This document shows positions 41,594 through 50,230 of a DNA stretch of 64,000 nucleotides, in pieces. The DNA lies in contig NZ_BSTS01000006.1 in NCBI RefSeq assembly GCF_030269665.1, positions 1-64,000 of the forward strand, in the 5' to 3' direction. The translations under genes and the position numbers were made by a program. The notes under the pieces were generated by a model. It was not told where the DNA came from. It searched no databases and worked only from the letters and a program-made list of their open reading frames with translations. Source of the stretch: Actinomycetospora sp. NBRC 106375. Its GTDB lineage: Bacteria; Actinomycetota; Actinomycetes; Mycobacteriales; Pseudonocardiaceae. Position 1 is the stretch's first letter, and every line of letters starts with the position of its first letter.

Positions 41594-42121
41594 TCAGTCG
41601 ATCCAGAACCGCAGGATCTCCGCGACGTGGTCGCCGTGCGGCCGGGAGGACGGCCAGGAGGTGTCGGGGCGGCCGCCGTTGTTCCGGATGACGGCCAGGG
41701 AGCCGGGGTTGTCGGCGGCGCAGGTGACGAGGACCGGACCGACGCCGCGCTCCCGCAGGTGCGCGACGCTCTGCCGCAGGATCGCCGTCGCGTAGCCCCG
41801 CCGCCGCTCGTCGGGAAGCACGGCGTAGCCGACGTGACCCCCCTGCACGCAGAGGGTGGCGGTGAGCGAGTGCCGGATCGAGGTGCGGCCCACGATCCGG
41901 CCCTCGACCTCGGCGTAGAGGAACGTCATCGGCACGCGGCCCGGCGGGAGGTCGACGCCGCGGTGCTCACGGTCGAGGCGGTCCAGGTAGGAGAGCCAGG
42001 GCTCGCCGTCCGCCCAGAGCCCGAAGTCGAACCCGTCGGGCGCGAGGGCGGCCTGGGCGGCGCGGGCGAGCGACTCGTCCGACGGGCGTACCGCGCGCAG
42101 GACCACCTCGGGCTCGCTCAC
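41594..42121 (-). CDS. GNAT-family N-acetyltransferase
   Basis: The 175-residue product has VLRAVRPSDESLARAAQ, FLYAEVEGRIVGRTSIRH, the acetyl-CoA loop GYAVLPDERRRGYATAILRQ and NPGSLAVIRNNGG. This is a complete single GNAT domain of the RimJ-like/YjaB type. The substrate is unknown. GTG 42121 is the start. It ends 9 bases from the repeat at 41521. Confidence 0.85.
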   Translation of the reverse strand: MSEPEVVLRAVRPSDESLARAAQAALAPDGFDFGLWADGEPWLSYLDRLDREHRGVDLPPGRVPMTFLYAEVEGRIVGRTSIRHSLTATLCVQGGHVGYAVLPDERRRGYATAILRQSVAHLRERGVGPVLVTCAADNPGSLAVIRNNGGRPDTSWPSSRPHGDHVAEILRFWID

Positions 42122-42290
42122 CCGTCCACGATCTCTCCCCGTCCTCGCGCGATCCCTGTGACCCACCGCACACGCTTCGGTGATGTCGCGCGCGCCGCGC
42201 AGCGCCGCCGGTGGGTGACGTCCGCTACGACGACCCGGAACGTTCACCTCGCGGCGGGACGATGGAGGCCCCGACGAAGGAGACCACCCG

Positions 42291-43028
42291 GTGCCAGCCT
42301 CGCCCCCGACCGTCCCGAGCACCGATGTCGCCCGGCACCTCGCGAACCTCCGCGACGTGGGCGGCATGCCCACGGTCGACGGCGGGCGCACCCGGCCCGG
42401 CGTGCTCTGGCGCGCCGACGCGCCCCTGGCCGACGACGCGACCGACGCGGGACCCGGCGGGCTCGGATGGCCACCCGGCAGCGTCGTGGACCTGCGCAAC
42501 CCGGGCGAGCTCCCCGCGGAGCACCCGCTCCCGGCGCTGGGCTCCGAGCTGACCCACCTGCCCCTGATCGCGGCGCTCTCGCCCGCCGAGCAGGCCCGCG
42601 GCCGCGCCGGCGAGCTCGACGCCGGCGAGCTCTACCTGCTCCTGGTGCGCATCGGCGAGGCCTGGCTCCCGCAGCTCGTCGGCGTCGCCGCGTACGGCCC
42701 CGGCCCGATGCTCGTGCACTGCGCGGCCGGCAAGGACCGCACCGGGGTGGCCGTCGCCCTGCTGCTGCGCGCGGCTGGCGTCCCGCGGGACGTCGTCGCC
42801 GCCGACTTCGCCGCGACCAACGAGCACCGGGTGGCGCTGCGCGACCGCCTCGCGGTGCAGGGCGCGATCGAGCCGACGGTCGAGCCCGACCGTGTCGGCG
42901 TCACCCCCGCCCACCTCGAGCCGGTGCTCGACCTCGTCGACGACGACCCACGCGCCCCGTTCCGCGAGGCCGGCGTCCCCGACGACGACCTGGACGCGTG
43001 GCGCGCTCGTCTGGTCGACGCAGGCTGA
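42291..43028 (+). CDS. Tyrosine/lipid phosphatase (MptpB-like)
   Basis: The 245-residue product has the P-loop HCAAGKDRTG with nucleophile Cys144. The GKDRT form is typical of the actinobacterial MptpB/Siw14-like dual-specificity and phosphoinositide phosphatases. The N-terminal LANLRDVGGMPTVDG and LWRADAPLADD are also conserved. GTG 42291 is the start. A long imperfect inverted repeat (GTGACCCACCG, 42159-42169, and CGGTGGGTGAC, 42214-42224) lies in the divergent gap upstream. Confidence 0.88.
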   Translation: MPASPPTVPSTDVARHLANLRDVGGMPTVDGGRTRPGVLWRADAPLADDATDAGPGGLGWPPGSVVDLRNPGELPAEHPLPALGSELTHLPLIAALSPAEQARGRAGELDAGELYLLLVRIGEAWLPQLVGVAAYGPGPMLVHCAAGKDRTGVAVALLLRAAGVPRDVVAADFAATNEHRVALRDRLAVQGAIEPTVEPDRVGVTPAHLEPVLDLVDDDPRAPFREAGVPDDDLDAWRARLVDAG

Positions 43029-43059
43029 CGGGGCTGGTCGGCCGCAGGGCCGGCGCACG

Positions 43060-43108
43060 CTGTGTCCGACCACAATCGGCCCGTGGCGATCTCTGTGGGC
43101 CGACACAG
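43060..43108. repeat. Imperfect 15-bp palindrome after the phosphatase gene
   Basis: Arms CTGTGTCCGACCACA (43060-43074) and TGTGGGCCGACACAG (43094-43108) pair at 13 of 15 positions around a 19-nt loop. It follows the phosphatase stop by about 30 bases and could end its transcript. It is not related to the GTGAGC family. Confidence 0.6.
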
Positions 43109-43200
43109 TGCCCGGTGGGGTGACCACCCCGAACACTGGACGGCAGGCGGGTCGATCCTCCGGCCCGCCCGGTGCCGATCCGATCTCCGAGGTGACGAGC

Positions 43201-43398
43201 ATGAACGCCCCGACGACGTGCCCCTGCTGCGGGGTCGTGGTCATGCCCCGCGAGATGTCCTACGACTTCGACGGCGAGACCGTCGCGTCGCTGACCCGCG
43301 AGGTCGCCTACCTGCGGGCCACCGTCGCCCGCCTGCGCGGTGCCCCCGTCGCGCCCGTGCCGGCGCCCCGGCCGGTCGTCGAGGCCGTCAGCGCCTGA
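43201..43398 (+). CDS. Small CPCC-motif protein of unknown function
   Basis: The 65-residue product begins NAPTTCPCCGVVVMPREMSY and continues with a short helix (SLTREVAYLRATVARLR) and a Pro-rich end. The Cys pair could hold metal with a partner, but only one pair is present. ATG 43201 follows a GAGGTGACGAGC stretch. Codon use matches the neighbours, and the next gene converges 7 bases away, so it is probably real. Function unknown. Confidence 0.55.
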   Translation: MNAPTTCPCCGVVVMPREMSYDFDGETVASLTREVAYLRATVARLRGAPVAPVPAPRPVVEAVSA

Positions 43399-43405
43399 CG
43401 CTCCC

Positions 43406-45367
43406 TCACCGCCCGGCGCGGGCGCCGGGCGCGTCCCGCGCGGCCGCCCGTAGCCGGGCGACCGCCGTGGCGGGATCCAGACCCGGCAGGGGCGGACCCG
43501 ACCACCGCACGACCACGCCGTCGACGCTGCCCGCGGCGCCGGCCACCAGCTCGGCGGCCAGCGCGAGCCCCGTCCGCGCGGCCTCGGGCCCGTCACCGGC
43601 GCGCCGCATCTCCTCGACCACGGCGTCGGGGACGACGACGTCGGGCACCTCGTGGCGCAGGTGCTCGGCCTGGGCGTAGCCGGCGAGCGCCCCGACCGAC
43701 GCGAGGACGGGCACGCGGTGCCCCGCGGCGCGCAGCGCGTCGACGATCGCCCCGAGCCGCTCGAGCTCGAACACGGGCCGCGAGACCAGGAACTCCGCGC
43801 CGGCCTCGACCTTGGCCAGCGCCCGGGCGATCTCGTGGTCGAGGTCGTCGGCGCCCGGCGTGACGCGGGCGCCGAGCCGGAACGCCGTGGTCTCGGCCAG
43901 CTCGACCCCGTCGGCGTCGACCCCGCGGTTGAGCCCGGCCGCCAGCTGCAGCAGCTCCGGCCCGTCGACCTCCCACCGCCCGTCGCGGACGGCCTGCTCG
44001 GCGTGCACCGGCGGGTTGCCCGTCTCGCACACGAGCAGGCGCAGCCCGAGCGCGTGCAGCCCCAGCAGGTCCGCCTGCAGGGCGAGCAGGCTCGTCTGCC
44101 AGCTGGTGACCGTCAGCGCGGTGTCGACCTCGATCCGGTCGTGCAGGTGGACGGCGAGGCCGGCCGGCGTGGTCGTGCTGCGCCGCGTGCGGGGGCGGCT
44201 GACCCACAGCACACCCGCCCCGCCCGCGACCGCCCGCCGGGCGCGGGTGAGGTGCTCGTCGGGTGTCCCGGCGCCCGCGACCTCGGCGGCGACGAGGAAC
44301 TCCCGCGACCCGCGTGCCCGCAGCCAGCGCTCCAGCACCCCGCGGGTCGGGCGGGTGGCGGCGACCGCCTCGTCCTCGGCGTCGGCGTCCTCGTCCGACG
44401 GCGTGGCGACCCGCCGGAGGACCTCCACCGGCCCGGTCGGCGCGCCCGTGGTGGTGCTCGGCGGGCCGGACCAGGCGTCGTGCAGGGTCAGGGCGCTCGC
44501 CGCCGCGGCGGTGTGCTCGGGGGTCGTGCCGCAGCAGCCGCCGACCAGCCGCGCGCCGGCCTCGACGTAGCGCAGCACGTAGCGCGCGAAGTGCTCGGCG
44601 TCGCCGGCGAAGCGCACGCTGCGGTCGGCGACGACGTGCGGCAGGCCGGCGTTGGGCTGGGCGGAGAGGGCGGGCCCCCCGGTCGGGCCCATGCCGCGCA
44701 CGACGTCGAGCAGCCCCTGGGGGCCGAGCGTGCAGTTGCTGCCGACGGCGACCGTGCCGGCGTCCGCGAGGCGGGCGACGACGTCCGCCGGCGACTCGCC
44801 CGTGGCCGTCAGCGGCGTGCCGTCCTCGTCGACGAAGGTCGCCTGCGCGACGACGGGCAGGTCGGTCACCTCGCGGACCGTGCCCACGGCCGCGAGCAGC
44901 TCGTCGGCGCGGCTGAACGTCTCCAGCAGCACGAGGTCGACCCCGCCCTCGACGAGCGCGGCGACCTGCTCGCGGATCGCCGCGGCCGCTCGCGACGGGT
45001 CCACCGGCGTCGCCTGGCCCGGCGGGGTCGCCGGCGAGACCGAGCCCGCGACCCAGGCCGGCCGGCCGGCGCCGTCGCGGGCGGCGGCCGCCAGGCGGGC
45101 GCCCTCCAAGTTGATCTCCCGGGTGCGGCGGGCGAGTCCGTGACGCTCCAGCCGGGGCCGGGACGCGCCGAAGGTGTGGGTCTGCAGGACGTCGGCGCCG
45201 GCGGCGAGGTAGCGCTCGTGCAGGGCCGTGACCAGCTCGGGGGCGACGACGCACAGCTCCACGCCCGGTCCCTCGACCTGGCGTCCGCTGGCGCGCGCCA
45301 GGGTGCCCATCGCGCCGTCGGCGAGCAGCACCCGCCGGGCGAGCGCGTCGGCGAACGACTCGCTCAC
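43406..45367 (-). CDS. Bifunctional homocysteine S-methyltransferase / methylenetetrahydrofolate reductase
   Basis: The 653-residue product joins two enzymes. Residues 1 to about 300 form a zinc-type homocysteine S-methyltransferase (LLADGAMGT, QTHTFGASR, and zinc ligands in GSNCTLG and GGCCGTTPEH). Residues about 350-653 form an MTHFR barrel (LVAAEVAGAG, LALQADLLGLHALGL, EFLVSRPVFELERL). The same fusion is known as YitJ in Bacillus. It would link folate one-carbon flow to methionine. It is not the B12-dependent MetH type. GTG 45367 overlaps the PucR regulator stop, so it is coupled to that gene. Confidence 0.9.
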   Translation of the reverse strand: MSESFADALARRVLLADGAMGTLARASGRQVEGPGVELCVVAPELVTALHERYLAAGADVLQTHTFGASRPRLERHGLARRTREINLEGARLAAAARDGAGRPAWVAGSVSPATPPGQATPVDPSRAAAAIREQVAALVEGGVDLVLLETFSRADELLAAVGTVREVTDLPVVAQATFVDEDGTPLTATGESPADVVARLADAGTVAVGSNCTLGPQGLLDVVRGMGPTGGPALSAQPNAGLPHVVADRSVRFAGDAEHFARYVLRYVEAGARLVGGCCGTTPEHTAAAASALTLHDAWSGPPSTTTGAPTGPVEVLRRVATPSDEDADAEDEAVAATRPTRGVLERWLRARGSREFLVAAEVAGAGTPDEHLTRARRAVAGGAGVLWVSRPRTRRSTTTPAGLAVHLHDRIEVDTALTVTSWQTSLLALQADLLGLHALGLRLLVCETGNPPVHAEQAVRDGRWEVDGPELLQLAAGLNRGVDADGVELAETTAFRLGARVTPGADDLDHEIARALAKVEAGAEFLVSRPVFELERLGAIVDALRAAGHRVPVLASVGALAGYAQAEHLRHEVPDVVVPDAVVEEMRRAGDGPEAARTGLALAAELVAGAAGSVDGVVVRWSGPPLPGLDPATAVARLRAAARDAPGARAGR

Positions 45368-46692
45368 GCCTCGATCTCCCCGAGTATCTCCAGCGCGACC
45401 TGCGCGGCGAGGCGGTCGCGGTAGGAGTCCAGGTGCAGGCCGGACAGCTCCTCGGCGCGGCGCAGCCGGTAGCCGACGGTGTTGGGGTGGACGTTGAGCG
45501 CGCGGGCCACGCGCTGCGGGCTGCCGTCCTCGCGGAAGTAGCGCGCGAGCGTGCGCAGCAGCTCGGTGGTGCGCTCGGAGCGGTCGGTGGCGAGCCGGCC
45601 GAGCACCTCGCGGGCGAACGCGCGGGCGGCCTCGGGGTCGGGGATCTGGAGCAGCAGCCGGTGCACGCCGAGGTCGTCGAAGCGCACCACGCGCCCGCCG
45701 CGACCGAGGCGCCGGGCGGCGAGCAGGGTGCGGCGCGCCTGGTCGTAGGACCGGGCGATCTCCTCGGGCGCCTGGAGCGTCCCGCCGACCGCCACCGTCA
45801 CGGGCCAGTACGCGTCCGGGTCGGGCACGCGGCCCCGCGCGAGGCGGCGGGCGCACGCCGCACCCACCGCGACCGGGTCGGCGGGCTCCGGCACGACCGC
45901 CACCGTCTCGGTGTCGCGCACGACGGTGAGGGCCGCGGGCGCCGCGGCGCCGAGGTGCTCCTCCGCCTCCCCGAGCAGGCTCGCGGGCCCGGCGCCGTAC
46001 GCGTCGTCGTCGTCCGGGGACACCACGACCACGCGGTGGGCGACGCCGTGGTCGAAGCCGACGTGCTCGGCCCACTGGGCGGCCTGGTCGGCGTCGCGCG
46101 CCCGGTCGAGCAGCAGCCCCGACACGAGGTCGCCGCGCACCTGCCCGGCAGCCGTGGCGAGCACCCGGTCGCGCCCGGCGAGCACACCGACCACCGTCGC
46201 CGCGTGCTCGGCCACGAGCAGCAGGACGTCGTCACCGGCGAGGGCCTCGGGTCGGTCGCGTGCCGCGGTGTCCTCCTCGGCCACGAGGAACGCCGGGACC
46301 TCGCGGCCCAGCAGCACCGGGGCGACGACCTGCACGCGCGTTCCCGGCCCGGGCACCCGCAGCGCCCGGCCGGCCGCCGCGGCCGTGTCGAGCACCCGCG
46401 GCCACACGCCGCTGCGGGCGTCGGCACGCACGAGCGCGGAGGCCTCGGCGACGCCGACTCCGGGTGCCGCGGCGGCGAGCACCTCGCGGCGCGGCCCGAC
46501 GACGGCGGCGAGCACCCCGAGCTCGCCGGCCACCACCGACGCGACCGCCTGGGTGTCGGCCGACGCGGCGGCGACGAGGCCGGACAGGCGCCGGTAGAGC
46601 GCGACGAGCCCGCGCGGGCCCGCCGGGTCGGTGCCCGCGGCCGACCCGGCCCTCGGTCGGGGCACCGTCGCCCCCGCCTCCCGCGCCGTCAC
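45364..46692 (-). CDS. PucR-family transcriptional regulator
   Basis: The 442-residue product has an N-terminal GAF-like sensor region, a middle GGDEF-like segment (WPVTVAVGGTLQAPEEIARS) and the C-terminal PucR helix-turn-helix (LLRTLARYFREDGSPQRVAR, then ALNVHPNTVGYRLRRAEEL). Such regulators often control catabolic genes next to them. It overlaps the homocysteine methyltransferase/MTHFR gene in a GTGA pair and is divergent from wrbA across 126 bases, so both are candidate targets. Confidence 0.87.
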   Translation of the reverse strand: MTAREAGATVPRPRAGSAAGTDPAGPRGLVALYRRLSGLVAAASADTQAVASVVAGELGVLAAVVGPRREVLAAAAPGVGVAEASALVRADARSGVWPRVLDTAAAAGRALRVPGPGTRVQVVAPVLLGREVPAFLVAEEDTAARDRPEALAGDDVLLLVAEHAATVVGVLAGRDRVLATAAGQVRGDLVSGLLLDRARDADQAAQWAEHVGFDHGVAHRVVVVSPDDDDAYGAGPASLLGEAEEHLGAAAPAALTVVRDTETVAVVPEPADPVAVGAACARRLARGRVPDPDAYWPVTVAVGGTLQAPEEIARSYDQARRTLLAARRLGRGGRVVRFDDLGVHRLLLQIPDPEAARAFAREVLGRLATDRSERTTELLRTLARYFREDGSPQRVARALNVHPNTVGYRLRRAEELSGLHLDSYRDRLAAQVALEILGEIEA

Positions 46693-46818
46693 GTCGCCCA
46701 GTCTCCCCTGTCGGCGGCGTCGATGCGCGGAACGCAACGGACCCCGCGGCGGCGTCGGTGCCCGCTCCGGGACATGATCGGGGCGCTCGCCACCGATGTC
46801 ACCGATCCGGGAGGCCCC

Positions 46819-47436
46819 GTGACCGACGCTGCCGCCAGGGCGCCGCACATCGCCGTCGTCTTCTACTCCGCGACCGGCAACGTCGCCGCCCTCGCGGAGG
46901 CCCTCGCCGAGGGCGCCCGCACGGCCGGCGCCGAGACGCGCGTGCGGCCCGTCGCCGAGCGCGCGCCCGCCGAGGCGATCGAGAACAACCGGCGCTGGAA
47001 GGCGTGGGTCGAGGACAACCCGTACGACACGCTCGCGTCGCTCGACGACCTCGAGTGGGCCGACGGGCTCGCCCTCGGCAGCCCGACCCGGTTCGGCAAC
47101 AGCGCCGAGCAGCTCAAGGCGTTCCTCGACACCACCGGCGGGCTGTGGGCGCAAGGCAAGCTGGCGGACAAGGTCGGCACGGCGTTCACCAGCGCCTCCA
47201 CCGGCCACGGCGGGCTCGAGGCGACGATCCTGTCGATGAACAACGTGCTCTACCACTGGGGCGCATTGGTCATGCCCCTCGGCTACGCCGCCGACCCGTC
47301 GCTGATGTCGTCGGGCAACCCGTACGGGGCGTCGTGGGTGTCACGGAAGTCGGCCGCCCCCGACGAGGACGCGCTCCAGGCCGCCCGCGTCCAGGGCACC
47401 CGCCTGGCCCAGATCGCCGCGAAACTGATCGCCTGA
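46819..47436 (+). CDS. wrbA: NAD(P)H:quinone oxidoreductase WrbA
   Basis: The 205-residue flavodoxin-like product has the FMN loop FYSATGNVAALAEALAEG, GSPTRFGNSAEQLKAFLD and STGHGGLEATILSMNN, all characteristic of WrbA. It reduces quinones by two electrons and protects against oxidative stress. GTG 46819 has a GGGAGG site. Palindrome E follows the stop by 8 bases. Confidence 0.93.
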   Translation: MTDAAARAPHIAVVFYSATGNVAALAEALAEGARTAGAETRVRPVAERAPAEAIENNRRWKAWVEDNPYDTLASLDDLEWADGLALGSPTRFGNSAEQLKAFLDTTGGLWAQGKLADKVGTAFTSASTGHGGLEATILSMNNVLYHWGALVMPLGYAADPSLMSSGNPYGASWVSRKSAAPDEDALQAARVQGTRLAQIAAKLIA

Positions 47437-47444
47437 CCCCCTAT

Positions 47445-47483
47445 GTGAGCGATTTCCGGGCTATAGCCCGGAAAATCGCTCAC
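47445..47483. repeat. 39-nt GTGAGC palindrome, copy E, abutting a start codon
   Basis: The arms GTGAGCGATTTCCGGGC and GCCCGGAAAATCGCTCAC flank TATA; the left arm is one T shorter. AT pairs on both sides extend it, and the right-hand AT is the first two bases of the next gene's ATG at 47484. Any ribosome site for that gene would be inside the hairpin. Confidence 0.9.
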
Positions 47484-48089
47484 ATGGAGACGTACGCGGA
47501 GGCCGCGCAGACGGCCGTCGAGCTGGTGCGGCGGATCCCGGACGACGCGTGGGACGGCCCGGGGCTGGGCGAGTGGGACCTGCGGGCGCTGGTCGGCCAC
47601 ACCAGCCGCGCGTTCGTCACCGTGCTGACCTACCTGGAGCGGCCCGCCGAGCAGGAGGACATCGACTCGCCCGAGGGCTACTACGCCCTGCTGCCGTCGA
47701 TGACCGGCGAGGGCATCGACCAGGCGGCGGTCGCCCAGCGGGGCCGGGACGCGGGCGAGGCACTCGGCGCGGATCCGGCCGCGGCGTTCGCCGAGCTGGG
47801 GGCCCGGGCCGTCGCGGCCGCCCGCGCCGCCGACCCCGACGCGCTCATCACGACGATCGCCGGCGGCCTGCGGGTCCGCTCCTACGTCCCGACCCGCACC
47901 GTCGAGCTCGTGGTGCACGGCCTCGACATCGCCGCCGCGGCGGGGCTCGACGTGGCCTTCGCCGAGGAGACGGTCGGGGAGGCGGTCGGTGTCCTCGCCC
48001 GCACCGGCGTGCGGCTCGGGCACGGCGCGGTGCTGCTGCGCGCCCTCACCGGCCGCGCTCCGACCCCGCCGGGCTTCACGGTCGTCTAG
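47484..48089 (+). CDS. Maleylpyruvate isomerase-fold (MDMPI/DinB-like) protein
   Basis: The 201-residue product has the mycothiol-dependent isomerase N-terminal fold: AAQTAVELVRRIPDDAWDGP, LGEWDLRALVGHTSRAF with the metal His and a later VVHGLDIAAAAG. The family includes mycothiol transferases, a trait of actinobacteria. ATG 47484 touches palindrome E and has no Shine-Dalgarno-like sequence, so it may be leaderless or controlled by the hairpin. The stop overlaps the opposite gene's stop at CTAG. Confidence 0.8.
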   Translation: METYAEAAQTAVELVRRIPDDAWDGPGLGEWDLRALVGHTSRAFVTVLTYLERPAEQEDIDSPEGYYALLPSMTGEGIDQAAVAQRGRDAGEALGADPAAAFAELGARAVAAARAADPDALITTIAGGLRVRSYVPTRTVELVVHGLDIAAAAGLDVAFAEETVGEAVGVLARTGVRLGHGAVLLRALTGRAPTPPGFTVV

Positions 48090-48790
48090 CCCACGGCCGC
48101 GGTGGCCTCGTCGAAACGGGCGGCGAGGTCGAGGTCGGCGGCGGTGACGATCTCCTGGCGTTCGTTGCGGGCGCGCACGGTCAGCGAGGTGGGCGTGCGG
48201 TCGAGGATGCGCAGCCGGTGCCCGGTCTCGTGCTCCACGGCGCGCAGGCGCTCGAGGAGCAGGTCGACGCGCTCGGCGGGCATCGAGACGGTGCGCTGGA
48301 TGCCCGAGCGGTCGCCGGACCACTCCGGCAGGCGCTGCCCGAGCGCGCGGTCGAGCTCGTCGGCGTCGACCGGCTGCGGGCGGCCCTGCGCGCCCTCGGA
48401 GGCGGCGTCGGGCGGCAGCGTCGGGCCGCCGCCGTGCAGCTCGATCGGCAGGACGCGCCCGATCCGCCCCCCGAGATCCGCGTCCTCGGCCGTGAGCTGG
48501 CCGGTCACGGCGACGAGCGCGTAGCGGGCGCGCTCCGCCGACCACCCGGTGCGGGAGACCACGTCGTCGACGAGGCCGGCCTCGGTCGGGGTGCCGCCGC
48601 CGCCCACGCGGTCGACGCCGGACTCCTGCTCGAGCAGGGACGGCAGGGCGGCCGCGAGCGCGTCACGGTCGTCGGCGGGCAGGTGCTCGGCCACCGTCGC
48701 CAGCACGGCGTCCGCCGCGCGGCGGGCTTCGTCGGTCTCGGCGAAGCCACCTCGGGTGGCGACGCCCGCGAGGAACTCCTGGTGTCGCAT
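48086..48790 (-). CDS. DUF2267 protein fused to a degenerate PCD-like domain
   Basis: The 234-residue product starts with a DUF2267 segment (MRHQEFLAGVATRGGFAETD, AVLATVAEHLPADDRDALAA). It ends in a fold like pterin-4a-carbinolamine dehydratase (LPEWSGDRSGIQRTVSMPA, VEHETGHRLRILDRTPTSLT, VTAADLDLAARFDEA). In true PCD enzymes a His-His-Pro and a later His are catalytic. Here the first site reads GHRL and the later His is absent, so the domain probably binds rather than catalyses. Function unknown. Confidence 0.72.
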   Translation of the reverse strand: MRHQEFLAGVATRGGFAETDEARRAADAVLATVAEHLPADDRDALAAALPSLLEQESGVDRVGGGGTPTEAGLVDDVVSRTGWSAERARYALVAVTGQLTAEDADLGGRIGRVLPIELHGGGPTLPPDAASEGAQGRPQPVDADELDRALGQRLPEWSGDRSGIQRTVSMPAERVDLLLERLRAVEHETGHRLRILDRTPTSLTVRARNERQEIVTAADLDLAARFDEATAAVG

Positions 48791-48816
48791 GATCGGGGCC
48801 TACCCGGACGGACCCG

Positions 48817-49392
48817 TCAGACGAACACCGACGGCGTCCCCACCGGACCGGTCCAGACGTAGACGAGGAGCACCGGACGGTCGCCGGTGGTCATCGCGTG
48901 CGGCTGCCAGGGGGTGTGGTGGACGAGCACCCCGGCGGGCTCCGGCGCCGGCTCGCCCCCGGCGGCGTGCAGCCACCGGATCGACCCCGCCGGCAGGTAG
49001 AACTCCTCGGCCGGGTGGTGGTGCGGCGGGTAGTGCACGCCCGGACCGAGCAGGACGAGGCCGAGCGCGACGTCGTCGGCCTCGGCGAGGGTGGCGTGCG
49101 CGTAGAGGTCGAGGAACGTCGCGTCCGGCGGGTTCTCCACGTACGACGCCGTCTGCTGCCAGGCCGCGGCGCGGGCCAACGGAGCGAGGGTTTCGGCGAG
49201 CGCCGCGTCGACCTCCTCGCCGGTCCGGACGAGGGCGTCGTCGAGGTGCGCGACGACCGGTGGCGCCGCGGCCGGACGGTCGCCCGGCCGGTGCGCCAGG
49301 CGCCCGAGGAGCGCGGCCGGACCCGGGTGCCCGCCGTCGGCCAGGACCGCGGCCAGGCGTGCGCGCAGCGCCCCGAACGCGGCCTCGGTCAC
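48817..49392 (-). CDS. DMSP-lyase-like cupin
   Basis: The 191-residue product has a C-terminal cupin with the dimethylsulfoniopropionate lyase pattern: LGLVLLGPGVHYPPHHHPAE (metal His residues and Glu), EEFYLPAGSIRWLHAAGG, VHHTPWQPHAMTTG and VYVWTG. DddQ/DddL-type enzymes cleave DMSP to dimethylsulfide and acrylate. Whether this protein uses DMSP is uncertain, since related cupins act on other compounds. GTG 49392 is the start. The neighbours are not DMSP genes. Confidence 0.72.
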   Translation of the reverse strand: MTEAAFGALRARLAAVLADGGHPGPAALLGRLAHRPGDRPAAAPPVVAHLDDALVRTGEEVDAALAETLAPLARAAAWQQTASYVENPPDATFLDLYAHATLAEADDVALGLVLLGPGVHYPPHHHPAEEFYLPAGSIRWLHAAGGEPAPEPAGVLVHHTPWQPHAMTTGDRPVLLVYVWTGPVGTPSVFV

Positions 49393-49402
49393 CGGACGCC
49401 CC

Positions 49403-50230
49403 TCAGTCGAGGGCCCGACGGACGAACCCACGGATGCCGATCACGCCGAACAGTGCGCAGGCCGCCACCAGCGCCAGGAGGCAGACCCAGCCGGCCAGGT
49501 GCGGCACGGACGGGGTCAGCGCGCCGCGCAGCCCCTCCGAGACGTAGGTGATCGGGTTGAGCGCGCAGATCACCTGGAACCAGCGCAGGTTCCCGAGCTG
49601 CAGGAACGGGAACTGCGTCGAGCCCGTGAACAGCAGCGGCGTGATCACCAGGGCGAACACGACGTTGATCTTCCGGGGCGAGACCAGCGTGCCGATGCAC
49701 AGCCCGGCCGCCCCGCCGGCGAGCGAGCCGAGCACGAGCAGCACGGCCGCGATCGGCAACCCCGAGAGGTCCCAGGTGACCTCGTCGAGCACGATGTAGC
49801 CGACGGGGATCATCACCAGCGAGCCGAACAGGCCCCGCGAGGCCCCGAACACGATCTTCTCGACGGCCACCAGGCGGGTGGACAGCGGCGCGAGCAGGCG
49901 GTCCTCGATCTCCTTGGTGTACGAGAAGTCGATCACCAGCGGGATCGCGGTGGCCTGCACCGCCACGAAGAACGCGTTGAGTGCCAGCAGCCCGGGCAGC
50001 AGCAGCTGGGCGTAGCCCGGCGTGACGTAGCCGAGCTGGCCCAGCACCACGCCGAAGACGAACAGCAGGAAGAACGGCTGCATCAGCACCTGGCTGAGGA
50101 ACGTGCCGAACTCCTTGCCGGTGACCGCGAGGTCGCGGCCGAGGACCCCGAGGAACGCGCGGCCCTGACCGGGACCGGCGGACCTCGCCGGGGCCCCCGT
50201 CGCGGGGACCCCCGTCGCCGGTGCACTCAT
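49403..50230 (-). CDS. ABC-2 type exporter permease
   Basis: The 275-residue product has six membrane helices of the daunorubicin-exporter type. Landmarks are GKEFGTFLSQVLMQPFFLLF, YTKEIEDRLLAPLSTRLVAV and PLLFTGSTQFPFLQL with the NPITYVSEGLRG end region. It forms a drug or lipid exporter with the ATPase gene, with which it overlaps by 4 bases (ATGA). The substrate is unknown. Confidence 0.9.
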   Translation of the reverse strand: MSAPATGVPATGAPARSAGPGQGRAFLGVLGRDLAVTGKEFGTFLSQVLMQPFFLLFVFGVVLGQLGYVTPGYAQLLLPGLLALNAFFVAVQATAIPLVIDFSYTKEIEDRLLAPLSTRLVAVEKIVFGASRGLFGSLVMIPVGYIVLDEVTWDLSGLPIAAVLLVLGSLAGGAAGLCIGTLVSPRKINVVFALVITPLLFTGSTQFPFLQLGNLRWFQVICALNPITYVSEGLRGALTPSVPHLAGWVCLLALVAACALFGVIGIRGFVRRALD

